NCBI GenBank assembly: GCA_030539175.1
Contig: JAUNSN010000013.1
Span: 1-32,046 of the forward strand
Reading direction: 5' to 3'
DNA from: a bacterium
Lineage (GTDB): Bacteria > Bacillota_I > Bacilli_A > RF39 > UBA660
DNA: 32,046 nucleotides
The notes under the pieces are model-generated. The model did no database searches. It saw nothing but the letters and a program-made list of their open reading frames with translations, and had not been told where the DNA came from. Below are positions 6,967-15,591 of this stretch, one piece after another. A program made the translations under genes and the position numbers. The first letter of the stretch is position 1. Each line of letters starts with the position of its first letter.

Positions 6967-7569
6967 ATGGAAGATTTATTTTATTTATTATTAGGAATAG
7001 CAGTATTTGTAGTGCCAATTTATTTAGTGGTTAGAGTATTTAAGAATAAAGGAAAAAGAAAAAAAGTAGCTAAAGACACAATTGTTAAACAAAAAGAAAT
7101 CAAAGAAGATGTAGTTAAGGAAAAGAAAGCCAAAATATTAAAATTAAAAGATATAAAACATATTGAGGGAATTAGTAGTTTAAGGCAAGAAGAAGATTGT
7201 GCTTTAAATGTTGATGATGAGATATTAACGGTTATATCTAATATTGGAAATTTCAATATATCATTAGATAGAATTGTAAATGCTGGTATTATGAATAAGA
7301 AAGAAATGGATACTAAAAATAAAAGTGTATTTGCAAGGGCATTAGTTGGTGGCATGGTTGGCTTAGGTGCTTTAGGAGCATTAAGTGGTATAGGACAAAA
7401 AGTAAAAAATTATTATAATTATTTTTTAGTAATTATATACAAAGATAAGAATAATGAAGAATTAAAATCATTAGTGTTTGGTTTAGGAAAATATGATGGT
7501 ATGGGGCAGTTATTTGTGAATAAATTAACTAAAAGATTAAGTAATGAAAAGTTTGATATTGATTTATAG
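6967..7569 (+). CDS. membrane-anchored protein with PH-like domain and glycine-rich helix
   Basis: 200 residues. An N-terminal transmembrane helix (about residues 4-26) is followed by a Lys-rich charged linker (27-65) and a C-terminal domain. That domain has a strand-rich start (CALNVDDEILTVI), the segment NAGIMNKKEM, a glycine-zipper-like hydrophobic helix (ARALVGGMVGLGALGALSG) and YYNYFLVIIYKD. This order (strand, KS-x-FARA, Gly-rich helix, FLVI-Y) is seen in bacterial PH-like proteins that often occur in phage and island contexts. That is pattern recognition, not a search result. The start has GAGAGGTG upstream. Its neighbour is the divergent XRE regulator, which suggests a regulated accessory function. 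Confidence 0.55.
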   Translation: MEDLFYLLLGIAVFVVPIYLVVRVFKNKGKRKKVAKDTIVKQKEIKEDVVKEKKAKILKLKDIKHIEGISSLRQEEDCALNVDDEILTVISNIGNFNISLDRIVNAGIMNKKEMDTKNKSVFARALVGGMVGLGALGALSGIGQKVKNYYNYFLVIIYKDKNNEELKSLVFGLGKYDGMGQLFVNKLTKRLSNEKFDIDL

Positions 7570-7600
7570 TTGTATATAGTAAGTTTAAGGTATTTTGGTA

Positions 7601-7690
7601 TAATTTGTAAATGTCAATCTTTTTTTGGATAAAAATGGCAATCTAGGAATTGGACAGTTTTGACCAAAAAAAGATTGACATTTACAATTA
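7601..7690. mobile_element. transposon-end palindrome (MITE-like or internally deleted IS)
   Basis: A perfect 24-bp inverted repeat (7605-7628 with 7664-7687) extends outward by TAAT with one bulged T and inward with imperfect matches (AAAA, TG, C, AAT), so almost the whole 90 bp is symmetric. Two insertion-sequence ends facing each other with nothing between them would look like this. The end sequence (TGTAAATGTCAATC..., TTTTTGG, then GACAGTTTTG) and the short repeated AATGTACA boxes just downstream recall IS21-type termini. No transposase is present here. Confidence 0.55.
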
Positions 7691-7917
7691 CTCCCTAACA
7701 AGATAACGGGTATGTATCCACCATGCTTGATAGTGTTAATGATACTAAAGAATGTACAAAAAGTGGAATATAAAAATGTACATTAATGTACATCAAATAT
7801 CCATTTAAAATACATTCTTTTTTGATACGATAATCTCCAGAAATGGAGGTGAAAAAGAATGTCTAATCTGAAAGGAGTTAAATAGTCATATGAAATAATT
7901 TTATTAACAAGCTCTTA
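7691..7917. other. non-coding remnant stretch before the Bce operon
   Basis: No gene of normal size. AATGTACA occurs at 7751 and twice more in the stretch 7774-7793, the latter as an overlapping palindrome. At 7859-7885 a ribosome site (GGAGGTG) precedes an ATG that opens only MSNLKGVK before a TAG, which may be the clipped start of a transposase gene. The stretch looks like debris of an insertion sequence that left the palindrome at 7601-7690. Confidence 0.35.
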
Positions 7918-9930
7918 TTACTTTTCTCTAATAATTCGCTTGCTACATAAGTAAGTTGCTATAAAATATCCTCCATATACCAATATAATAAACAAAGTTG
8001 TAACAATAATATTAGTAGTTAAATTGATATTTGCAACCAAATCAATAACCTTGTTTACTTCTCGCAAACCAAAGAAGCTATGAACAAGTCCGACAATAAA
8101 AGGAAGAATAAAACAAATTGAAATTTGCATTAATAAACTTCTATTAATCATTTTTTCATCCGCACCAATTTGTCTAAGAAGTTTGTATCTATTATTGTTA
8201 TCACTTGATTCAGATAACTGACCGATTGCCAAAATCATTGCACTGCCAATTGCAAAAACAAATCCTAAATACAAACCAACAAAAGTAGCGATTGCAGAGA
8301 CTCCAATATTAGCGTCTCGCATAGAGGTTGTTGTATTAATATAGTTACCACCTGTTATATCCTCGAAATAAGAAACAAAATCATTTTCTATCTCGAGATT
8401 ACCGCTTTCAATCAAATTACCAAGTAATTTTTTTGAAAAAATTTCCTTTTCATCAATTAACTGATCACTAATCACGAGTATACCAGCATTACCATCGCCG
8501 TTAAAGTTTTCTAAAGCAATATCAATAATTTCATTACTGTAGGGAACTAATACCTCACCATTAATTACTACCTCATTACCATCTCTAATTGCTGGATAAT
8601 AATATTCTTTAACAGAATCAACATTACAAAGTAATAAATAATTATTCATATTCATATTAACAACTAAATCATTACGACCATAGAATTGCATTAATTTGTT
8701 ATAATCACTTAAACTCATTATTGGCATGACCGAATTAAATAAAGCCAGTCCATTAAATTCATTTTTTATATCATTTATTGTTTCTTCGTTCATCATCATT
8801 TCTATAATAACTGCATTATCATAATAAGTATTATAAGTAGCGTACTTCTCAACATAAGAATTAAACTTTTCGTCATTAATCAACATGTCAATATTGGGAT
8901 TATTATCCAGTGCTGTTTTGTTATCATAATATTCGGATATTGTAAAATCAGATAAATTATTTCCGTTAAAATTACCATTATAAGCATTAGCTAATGATAC
9001 TGAACCAGAGAGACTACTTATTGCAATCATTAACATTAAAGCCACAAAACTAGTGGAAATAACGGTAGTATTTATCCGACTATTTACTTGCTTCAAAACA
9101 AATATATTCAAATTTTTTAAGTATATCTTTTTATTTAATTTTATTATTCGCAAAAAGAAGCCAGATATTGACCAAAAGAATAAAAACGTACCTATAGCAC
9201 CACTTAAAAACATAATAATAGTTTTATCATCAAAGTTAAATAAAATACCATCAAATAATAATTTATAACCATATCCTAAGAATAATAATGACAGTATAAA
9301 AACAATAAATGAAAAGTATTTATTCTTAATTTTAGCTTTTTCATTTTTTTTATCCGCATTTATTAAATCAATTAATTTATATCTTGAAATATTTAAAACA
9401 TTAAACAATATTACCAACACATAAATAATTCCAAAATATGTTATAGTTTTTAATAAAGAACTACTAGAGAAAACAAAATAAAAACTTTCCATATTAACTT
9501 CAAACATTTTAGCAATAATTATTGAAAGAAACTGTGAAAGAACAATTCCAGCCAATAAACCAACTACTAAAGAGGCTACTCCGACAATTAAAGTTTCTAA
9601 TACTACTAAACTAGACACTTTAAGTTTACTCATTCCTAAAGTTAAATATAAACCCATTTCTTTCTTTCGTCTTTTAATTAAAAAGTTATTAGCATATATT
9701 ATCAAAAAACCAAGTACAATAGAAATAAATATAGAAATATATCCTAAAATATAGATTAAACTCTTAATGACATCAGCCTTAGACTCACTTAATTTTAAAA
9801 TAGCCATTTGGGAATCCATCGAATTAAATACATAAAATATACAAACAGCAATCATTAAAGTGAAAAAATAAATACTATAATCTTTAATACATTTCTTGAC
9901 ATTTTTTAAAGATAACTTAAATAACATCAT
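7918..9930 (-). CDS. BceB-type ABC transporter permease (FtsX family)
   Basis: A 670-residue FtsX-like permease of the BceB/VraG class. The N-terminus (FKLSLKNVKKCIKDYSIYFF) is typical. There are ten predicted helices in the family layout: one, then three, then a group up to about residue 310, a large extracytoplasmic domain at about residues 320-535, and a final FtsX-type trio (VGLYLGFVFAIGS..., to the C-terminus). FtsX domains show at about 60-180 and 555-665. Such permeases pair with a BceA ATPase to remove peptide antibiotics from their cell-wall targets and act as the sensor for the partner kinase, which lacks an extracellular domain. The start overlaps the ATPase gene by 14 bases, so the two are translationally linked. 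The specific peptide cannot be predicted. Confidence 0.92.
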   Translation of the reverse strand: MMLFKLSLKNVKKCIKDYSIYFFTLMIAVCIFYVFNSMDSQMAILKLSESKADVIKSLIYILGYISIFISIVLGFLIIYANNFLIKRRKKEMGLYLTLGMSKLKVSSLVVLETLIVGVASLVVGLLAGIVLSQFLSIIIAKMFEVNMESFYFVFSSSSLLKTITYFGIIYVLVILFNVLNISRYKLIDLINADKKNEKAKIKNKYFSFIVFILSLLFLGYGYKLLFDGILFNFDDKTIIMFLSGAIGTFLFFWSISGFFLRIIKLNKKIYLKNLNIFVLKQVNSRINTTVISTSFVALMLMIAISSLSGSVSLANAYNGNFNGNNLSDFTISEYYDNKTALDNNPNIDMLINDEKFNSYVEKYATYNTYYDNAVIIEMMMNEETINDIKNEFNGLALFNSVMPIMSLSDYNKLMQFYGRNDLVVNMNMNNYLLLCNVDSVKEYYYPAIRDGNEVVINGEVLVPYSNEIIDIALENFNGDGNAGILVISDQLIDEKEIFSKKLLGNLIESGNLEIENDFVSYFEDITGGNYINTTTSMRDANIGVSAIATFVGLYLGFVFAIGSAMILAIGQLSESSDNNNRYKLLRQIGADEKMINRSLLMQISICFILPFIVGLVHSFFGLREVNKVIDLVANINLTTNIIVTTLFIILVYGGYFIATYLCSKRIIREK

Positions 9931-10684
9931 TTAAATCTCCTCCAAGTAAAGTTATGACATCAATAATATTATCAAATAATTCTTTTCTTGTTTTTTTTCC
10001 TCTTACTATTTCATTAAATATTGTTCCATCTTTAATAAAAATAACTCTATCTGCATAACTAGCAGTAAAAGAATCATGAGTAACCATAAGAATAGTTGCT
10101 TTTAATTCATCATTTAAATTCTCTAATTTTTCTAGCAACATTCTTGCTGATTTTGAATCTAAAGCTCCAGTTGGTTCATCAGCAAGGATTAATGATGGTT
10201 TAGTAACTATAGCACGAGCTGCTGCAACTCTTTGTTTTTGTCCGCCAGATAATTGATAAGGATATTTAACAAGTTCATTTTCTATTTCCAATTCTTTAGC
10301 CACAGCTTTTACTTTATCATCTACTTTAGAAGAACTAACACCATTAATAGTAAGAGAAATAGCAATATTCTCATATGCAGTCAAGGTATCAAGTAAATTA
10401 AAATCTTGAAAAATAAACCCTAATTCTTTTCGTCTAAACTTATTTAAATTGTTTCCTTTAATCTTCGTAATATCCCGACCATTGACCAAAATATGTCCAT
10501 TAGTTACTTTTTCGATTGTGGAAATACAATTTAATAAAGTAGTCTTACCGCTTCCGCTAGCACCCATAATAGCAACAAATTCGCCTTTTTTAACTTTAAA
10601 ACTAATATTATCAACAGCTTTAGTCAAATTATTTTTATGTCCATAATATTTACTAATCTGTTGTAATTCTAACGTATATTCCAT
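9917..10684 (-). CDS. BceA-type ABC transporter ATPase
   Basis: 255 residues with all ABC motifs: Walker A GASGSGKTT (about residues 40-48), Q-loop FIFQDFNLLD, signature LSGGQKQRVAAARA, Walker B LILADEPTGALD and H-loop VTHD. The length and the sequence KGEFVAIMGASGSGKTT place it in the MacB/LolD-BceA group of ATPases that power FtsX-type permeases rather than substrate-binding-protein importers. It overlaps the permease start by 14 bases. A GAGGTGAT site lies before the ATG, and a promoter and dyad operator lie in the 68-bp gap to the kinase gene, so ATPase and permease can be induced apart from the two-component genes. Confidence 0.95.
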   Translation of the reverse strand: MEYTLELQQISKYYGHKNNLTKAVDNISFKVKKGEFVAIMGASGSGKTTLLNCISTIEKVTNGHILVNGRDITKIKGNNLNKFRRKELGFIFQDFNLLDTLTAYENIAISLTINGVSSSKVDDKVKAVAKELEIENELVKYPYQLSGGQKQRVAAARAIVTKPSLILADEPTGALDSKSARMLLEKLENLNDELKATILMVTHDSFTASYADRVIFIKDGTIFNEIVRGKKTRKELFDNIIDVITLLGGDLNDVI

Positions 10685-10703
10685 AGTTTATCACCTCAAA
10701 ATA

Positions 10704-10732
10704 ATCATATAGTAAGTCAATGATATTAACAA
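10704..10732 (-). promoter_or_regulatory. promoter of the ABC transporter genes
   Basis: Read on the minus strand, TTGTTA (10732-10727), 17 bp, TATGAT (10709-10704), about 20 bases before the ATPase start. It lies just downstream of the dyad at 10753-10766. Confidence 0.55.
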
Positions 10733-10752
10733 TAGATTTGTATTACATAACC

Positions 10753-10766
10753 TTACATATTTGTAA
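10753..10766 (-). promoter_or_regulatory. BceR-like response regulator binding site
   Basis: TTACA-N4-TGTAA is a perfect dyad and matches the TNACA-N4-TGTAA site described, as I recall, for BceR-type regulators. It overlaps the last codons and stop of the kinase gene and lies about 20 bp upstream of the -35 box of the transporter promoter, the expected place for an activator. Confidence 0.6.
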
Positions 10767-11775
10767 TATTACTTACCATTGAACTAATAGGAAAGATAAT
10801 GCAAACTTTAGTATATTCATTATAAACAGATTCTAACTCTATTTCATGATTTAATTTGTTACATAATTTTTTACACAAATACAAACCAATACCAGTAGAT
10901 TTCGTATATTTTCTCCCAATATTACCTGTAAATCCCTTATTAAAAACTAAATCGATATCTTCTGGCTTAATACCACAACCGTTATCAGTAATCGATAAAC
11001 TAATATTATTTTTATTATGAACAACAGCAAATGTTATAACTTTCTTTTTCTTGTTAAAGTATTTTATACTATTAATAACAATTTGATTAATAATAAATTC
11101 TAACCATTTACTATCACTATTTACCATTACATCTAAATTTATCAATTCCACCTTTATTTTTTTATTAATTAATTCTTTTTTATTCTTTCTAAGAACATTA
11201 TTTACAACATCTATTATAGAAGTTTGACATATAATATAATCTTTATCAACATAATCGCTTCTTGCATAAAATAAAGATTGTTCGACATAGTTATCTATCC
11301 TATCTAATTCATCCTTTATTAAAAGAGTAATATCATTACTATTATTATTAATAATCATATCAATAGTGGCAATAGGAATTTTTATTTCATGACACCATAA
11401 TTCAATATATTCCTTAAAGTCATTTTTATTAATTTTTATATTATTAATATTTTCGATCATAGATTTATCAACTTCATATAAAATATCACATAGTATATTT
11501 CCCTCTAGGAAAGTAGGAGAGTTAATAATCTCAGTTATATAATATTTCTCTTGTAAATTATTTAACATATTATTTAATTCATCATAAAAAGTTTTCCTTG
11601 TTACATAATCATGTAATAAAAAACAAAAATTAAATAATATAAAAACAGTTGGAATAAATATAATCATTAACATATGAGTATTTGTTAAAATAAGTAGCAA
11701 ACTAATAATAGTTATAAGAATAATCAAGATACAAATATAAAGTAACTTATCTCTTATATATTCACTAAATTTCAC
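10753..11775 (-). CDS. BceS-type intramembrane-sensing histidine kinase
   Basis: A 340-residue sensor kinase. Two N-terminal helices (about residues 10-30 and 35-56) are joined by only a few residues, so there is almost no outside domain; this is the intramembrane-sensing class that relies on a BceAB transporter for input. The phosphorylated His is His129 in ELWCHEIKIPIAT. The ATPase domain has the N box (QIVINSIKYFNK, about 230-241), G1 DNGCGI (about 271-276) and the later GIGLYLCK box. It overlaps the response regulator gene by four bases (ATGA). The partner is the regulator at 11772-12434 and, functionally, the permease at 7918-9930. Confidence 0.93.
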   Translation of the reverse strand: MKFSEYIRDKLLYICILIILITIISLLLILTNTHMLMIIFIPTVFILFNFCFLLHDYVTRKTFYDELNNMLNNLQEKYYITEIINSPTFLEGNILCDILYEVDKSMIENINNIKINKNDFKEYIELWCHEIKIPIATIDMIINNNSNDITLLIKDELDRIDNYVEQSLFYARSDYVDKDYIICQTSIIDVVNNVLRKNKKELINKKIKVELINLDVMVNSDSKWLEFIINQIVINSIKYFNKKKKVITFAVVHNKNNISLSITDNGCGIKPEDIDLVFNKGFTGNIGRKYTKSTGIGLYLCKKLCNKLNHEIELESVYNEYTKVCIIFPISSMVSNITNM

Positions 11776-12434
11776 AATATAATATATCCTTGATTTTTCT
11801 TAGTTATAATAACATTGTTTAATCCAATTAAACTAAGCTTATTTCTAACTCTAGTTATATTAACAGTCAAAGTATTATCATCAATAAAGCTACATTCATC
11901 CCATAAATAATTTATTAATTCATCTCGTGATACTATTTTTCCACGATTTTTTAATAGATAATATAGACATCTAATTTCATTTTTCGATAAATCTATTACG
12001 ATATCATTACACAATATAGAACTTTTATTAATATCTAATTTCATATTCTTATAATGAATCGTTTTAACAAAGGTATTAGTCCTTTTAAGTAGTCTTTGAA
12101 TTCTCGCTAAAAGAATTTGAGGATTATATGGTTTAGTTATAAAATCATCCGCCCCATAATTAATTGAAATTAATTCATCTATTTGATTATTTTTACTAGT
12201 TACCATTATAATAGGTATATCGCTTACCTTTCTTATTTTTTTACACATTGACATTCCATCCATACCAGGAAGTACTATATCAAGTAAAATAATATCAATA
12301 TCTTCGTTATTAATAAAGTTAGTTATATCATCATAGTCATCTAAAATTTTTACTTCAAAGTCATTATTTTCTAAAAATATTTTTAATTGATTTCTAAGTT
12401 TAATTTCATCTTCTATAATTAAGACCCTACTCAT
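11772..12434 (-). CDS. BceR-type OmpR-family response regulator
   Basis: 220 residues. The receiver domain (1-115) has the acidic pocket EDE (residues 8-10), the phospho-acceptor Asp52 in ILLDIVLPGMDG, the VTSK switch residue and the conserved Lys in ITKPYNP. The winged-helix DNA-binding domain (about 125-220) has the usual LSKNEIRCLYYLLKNRGKIVSRDEL and DDNTLTVNITRVRNKL segments. It is first in the operon, with GAAAGGAG before the ATG. The likely target is the dyad at 10753-10766, which would activate the transporter genes when the kinase is triggered by the transporter. Confidence 0.94.
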   Translation of the reverse strand: MSRVLIIEDEIKLRNQLKIFLENNDFEVKILDDYDDITNFINNEDIDIILLDIVLPGMDGMSMCKKIRKVSDIPIIMVTSKNNQIDELISINYGADDFITKPYNPQILLARIQRLLKRTNTFVKTIHYKNMKLDINKSSILCNDIVIDLSKNEIRCLYYLLKNRGKIVSRDELINYLWDECSFIDDNTLTVNITRVRNKLSLIGLNNVIITKKNQGYIIL

Positions 12435-12490
12435 AAGAAACTCCTTTCGAATATACCAATATATTAACTTAATAATTATAAAAAATCAAT

Positions 12491-12538
12491 TATAATATAA
12501 AAAAACTATTGCTATAACAACAGTTTTTTTATATTATA
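12491..12538 (-). terminator. terminator downstream of tRNA-Ala
   Basis: Arms of 21 bp (12491-12511 and 12518-12538) with a 6-base loop and one position that pairs as G-U only on the minus strand. With A/T runs inside the arms it works as an intrinsic terminator for the minus-strand tRNA and separates it from the BceR-type operon. Confidence 0.75.
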
Positions 12539-12567
12539 ACTCGTTTTACACAAGTTGAAATCTATTT

Positions 12568-12644
12568 TGGTGGAGAATAAGGGACTCGAACCCTTGACCC
12601 TCTGCGTGCAAGGCAGATGCTCTAGCCAACTGAGCTAATTCCCC
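12568..12644 (-). tRNA. tRNA-Ala (UGC)
   Basis: On the minus strand the sequence folds as a full cloverleaf: acceptor GGGGAAT/ATTCTCC (one G-U), anticodon loop CTTGCAC giving TGC, T arm with GGTTCGAGTCC and an encoded CCA (12570-12568). A strong minus-strand terminator follows. Confidence 0.97.
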
Positions 12645-12735
12645 AAAAGACTGGCAAAGTAATTATAGCACAATGTTTTCTTATATGTCAACAATTTTGG
12701 GTGAACTTTTTTGCTAGTTTTTTAGCGAAAAATAG

Positions 12736-12764
12736 TTGTCAACTAATGTAAAAATTGTTACAAT
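12736..12764 (+). promoter_or_regulatory. ppdK promoter
   Basis: TTGTCA (12736-12741), 17 bp, TACAAT (12759-12764) with TGT before the -10 box, 30 bases ahead of the ppdK start codon. Confidence 0.65.
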
Positions 12765-12794
12765 AGAAAAGTACTAAAGAAAGGAAGCGATAAA

Positions 12795-15425
12795 ATGACA
12801 AAATATGTTTATTCATTTGATGAAGGAAACAAAGAAATGAAGAATTTACTAGGAGGTAAAGGAGCTAACTTAGCAGAGATGACAACAATTGGATTACCAG
12901 TGCCAAGTGGTTTTACAGTAACGACTGAAGCTTGCAATAAATATTATGAAGATAATAAAATTATAAGCGAAGAAGTTAAAACACAAATTTTTGAAAAACT
13001 TGAGGTTTTGGAACAAACAAGTAATAAGAAATTTGGTGATTTAAATAATCCATTATTAGTATCAGTAAGAAGTGGTGCTAGAGCAAGTATGCCAGGAATG
13101 ATGGATACAGTATTAAATCTTGGTTTAAATGATGAAGTAGCAAAAAATTTAGCAGCAACAACCAATAATAAGAGATTTGTTTATGATTCATACCGACGTT
13201 TTATTATGATGTTTGCAGATGTTGTGAAAGGTTATTCAAAGAACACTTTCGAAAAGGCTTTTGAAAAAATAAAAGAGTCTAAAAATGTTGTCTATGATAC
13301 TGAATTATCAGCAGATGATATGTACGAAGTAGCAATGGAATTTAAAAAAATATATCAAGAACTAGATGGAGACGAATTTCCACAAGAACCTAAAATTCAA
13401 TTAATTGAAGCAATTACAGCTGTATTTAGGAGTTGGAATAATGAAAGGGCAATTATTTATCGTCGAATGAACGATATTCCATCATCATGGGGAACAGCTG
13501 TCAATGTTCAAGAAATGGTATATGGTAACATGGGAGAGACTTCTGGAACTGGTGTTGCTTTTACTAGAAATCCAGCAACAGGAGAAAAAAAATTATATGG
13601 TGAATACTTAATTAATGCCCAAGGAGAAGATGTTGTTGCTGGTGTTAGGACACCACAGAGTATTGAAACATTAAAAGACATTATGCCACAAATATATGAA
13701 GAATTTGTTGAAGTTGCTAAAATATTAGAGAAACATTATGCTGATATGCAAGATATGGAATTTACTATAGAAAATAAGAAATTATTTATGTTGCAAACAA
13801 GGAATGGAAAAAGAACAGCAAGTGCAGCATTAAAAATTGCTGTTGATTTAGTGAATGAACAAATGATTAGTAAGGAAGAAGCATTACTAAAAGTAGATCC
13901 AAAACAGTTAGATCAACTATTACACCCTAACTTCGATACTAAAAGCTTACAACAAGCTAAAGCTATTGCAACTGGATTAGCAGCTTCACCTGGAGCAGCA
14001 ACAGGAAAAATTTATTTTAATGCTTTAGATGTAAGTGAACACGCTAATGCTGGTGAAGATACTTTGTTAGTAAGATTAGAAACATCACCAGAAGATATTC
14101 AAGGTATGAGCGATGCCAAAGGCATTCTTACAATAAGAGGAGGAATGACTTCACATGCGGCAGTAGTAGCTCGCGGTATGGGAACTTGTTGTGTGTGTGG
14201 ATGCGGTGAGTTAACAATTGATGATGAGAATAAAACTTTAACAACAGCCAGTGGTCTTGTCTTTAAAGAAGGAGATTATTTATCATTAGATGGGTCAACT
14301 GGAAAAGTATACGGGGAAAAGATTAAAACAGTTGAACCAGCAATTAGTGGAGATTTTGAAACATTTATGAAATGGGCAGATGATGTAAGAACGTTAAAAA
14401 TAAGGACAAATGCCGATACCCCAAGTGATGCTAAAAAAGCACTTGATTTTGGAGCAGAAGGAATTGGATTATGTCGAACAGAGCATATGTTCTTTGATAG
14501 TGATAGAATCCTTGCTATGAGACAAATGATAGTTGCTGATACAGCTGACGAAAGGGAAAAAGCTTTAGAAAAATTACTTCCAATGCAAAGAAAAGACTTT
14601 GAAGGCATATATGAAGTAATGAAAGATTTACCAGTAACAATTCGTTATTTAGATCCACCATTACATGAGTTTTTACCTCATACAAAAGAAGAAATAGAAC
14701 AATTGGCAAAAGAATTAAACATGGATGTTATCAAATTAACTAATAGAATAGACAGTTTAAAAGAGTTTAATCCTATGATGGGACATCGTGGTTGTCGTTT
14801 AGCAGTTACCTATCCAGAAATTGCTAAAATGCAAACTAGAGCAGTAATAGAAGCGGCAATTAACGTTAATAAAAAGGGATTTTCTATTGAACCAGAAATT
14901 ATGATTCCGTTAATTGGAGATATAAAAGAATTAAAATATATTAAAAGTATTGTTGTTGAAACAGCCGATAACATTATAAAGGAAAACAATGCAACCCTAA
15001 AATATAAAATAGGAACAATGATAGAAATTCCACGTGCTGCTCTTACAGCCGATGTTATTGCGACAGAAGCAGAATTTTTCTCATTTGGTACTAATGACTT
15101 AACGCAAATGACTTATGGTTTTTCAAGAGATGATGCATCAAAATTTTTAGATGATTATTATAAAAAAACCATATTTGAGTCAGATCCATTTGCTAGACTT
15201 GATCAAACAGGTGTCGGTCAATTAGTTGAAATGGCAGTTAATAAAGGACGTTCAACTCGACCAAACATTAAGTTAGGTATTTGTGGAGAACACGGTGGAG
15301 ATCCATCAACAGTTGAATTTTGTTACAAAATTGGTCTCAATTATGTATCATGTTCACCATTTAGAGTTCCAATAGCGCGTTTAGCTGCAGCTCAAGCTGC
15401 TATCAAAACAGTGAGTAGTAAATAA
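12795..15425 (+). CDS. ppdK: pyruvate phosphate dikinase
   Basis: 876 residues, full length for the family. The enzyme interconverts pyruvate + ATP + Pi and phosphoenolpyruvate + AMP + PPi; in anaerobic Firmicutes it usually runs in the PEP-to-pyruvate direction to yield ATP. Visible parts: N-terminal nucleotide-grasp domain opening GGKGANLAEM, the swivelling phosphohistidine domain with His454 in GGMTSHAAVVARGMG, and the PEP/pyruvate TIM barrel with LCRTEHMFF and the catalytic Cys830 in GICGEHGGD. Start ATG has AAAGGAAG upstream. The last codons (AAIKTVSSK) lie in a 28-bp sequence repeated twice downstream, at the ends of two inserted units, so the 3' end appears to serve as an integration site and this C-terminus may have been supplied by the insertion. 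Confidence 0.98.
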   Translation: MTKYVYSFDEGNKEMKNLLGGKGANLAEMTTIGLPVPSGFTVTTEACNKYYEDNKIISEEVKTQIFEKLEVLEQTSNKKFGDLNNPLLVSVRSGARASMPGMMDTVLNLGLNDEVAKNLAATTNNKRFVYDSYRRFIMMFADVVKGYSKNTFEKAFEKIKESKNVVYDTELSADDMYEVAMEFKKIYQELDGDEFPQEPKIQLIEAITAVFRSWNNERAIIYRRMNDIPSSWGTAVNVQEMVYGNMGETSGTGVAFTRNPATGEKKLYGEYLINAQGEDVVAGVRTPQSIETLKDIMPQIYEEFVEVAKILEKHYADMQDMEFTIENKKLFMLQTRNGKRTASAALKIAVDLVNEQMISKEEALLKVDPKQLDQLLHPNFDTKSLQQAKAIATGLAASPGAATGKIYFNALDVSEHANAGEDTLLVRLETSPEDIQGMSDAKGILTIRGGMTSHAAVVARGMGTCCVCGCGELTIDDENKTLTTASGLVFKEGDYLSLDGSTGKVYGEKIKTVEPAISGDFETFMKWADDVRTLKIRTNADTPSDAKKALDFGAEGIGLCRTEHMFFDSDRILAMRQMIVADTADEREKALEKLLPMQRKDFEGIYEVMKDLPVTIRYLDPPLHEFLPHTKEEIEQLAKELNMDVIKLTNRIDSLKEFNPMMGHRGCRLAVTYPEIAKMQTRAVIEAAINVNKKGFSIEPEIMIPLIGDIKELKYIKSIVVETADNIIKENNATLKYKIGTMIEIPRAALTADVIATEAEFFSFGTNDLTQMTYGFSRDDASKFLDDYYKKTIFESDPFARLDQTGVGQLVEMAVNKGRSTRPNIKLGICGEHGGDPSTVEFCYKIGLNYVSCSPFRVPIARLAAAQAAIKTVSSK

Positions 15426-15426
15426 T
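15393..15426 (+). repeat. att-like repeat copy 1 (in ppdK 3' end)
   Basis: The core CAAGCTGCTATC (15393) to GAGTAGTA (15420), then AATAAT, includes the ppdK stop codon. The 28-bp core is identical to copy 3 (18620-18647) and differs by one base from copy 2 (17311-17338). The sequence to its right (15421-15455) matches the right flank of copy 2 but not that of copy 3. Within ppdK only the right half of the palindrome seen in copy 3 is present. Confidence 0.8.
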
Positions 15427-15499
15427 AAAAATATCTATAAGTGTTTTAAGTAAATTAGGCATTTACAATAATTGTAATTACTTGTGGGTAGTAGAATAA

Positions 15500-15545
15500 A
15501 AAAAAGGCTAAAATAACTATTAATATAGTATTCTTAGTCTTTTTT
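15500..15545 (+). terminator. terminator after ppdK, inside unit 1
   Basis: AAAAAAGGCTAA (15500-15511) pairs with TTAGTCTTTTTT (15534-15545, one G-T), with further imperfect pairing inside and a T run. It ends ppdK transcription before the AbiE promoter. Since it lies right of the insertion point, unit 1 brought it. Confidence 0.75.
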
Positions 15546-15591
15546 CTTTGAATTAAGACTTCGGTACAATGAAAAAAAGGAGTGGTTCAAA

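Noticed and set aside
4118-7917. tRNA-His 3' end as a duplicated attachment site for the island at 4195-7917
   Set aside because: The recombinase debris next to the tRNA suggested it, but no second copy of the tRNA 3' end (GGTTCGATTCCCAC) is seen up to 7917.
12944-14709. Minus-strand reading frames inside ppdK
   Set aside because: They are antisense shadows of a strongly conserved coding sequence with no ribosome sites or family resemblance.
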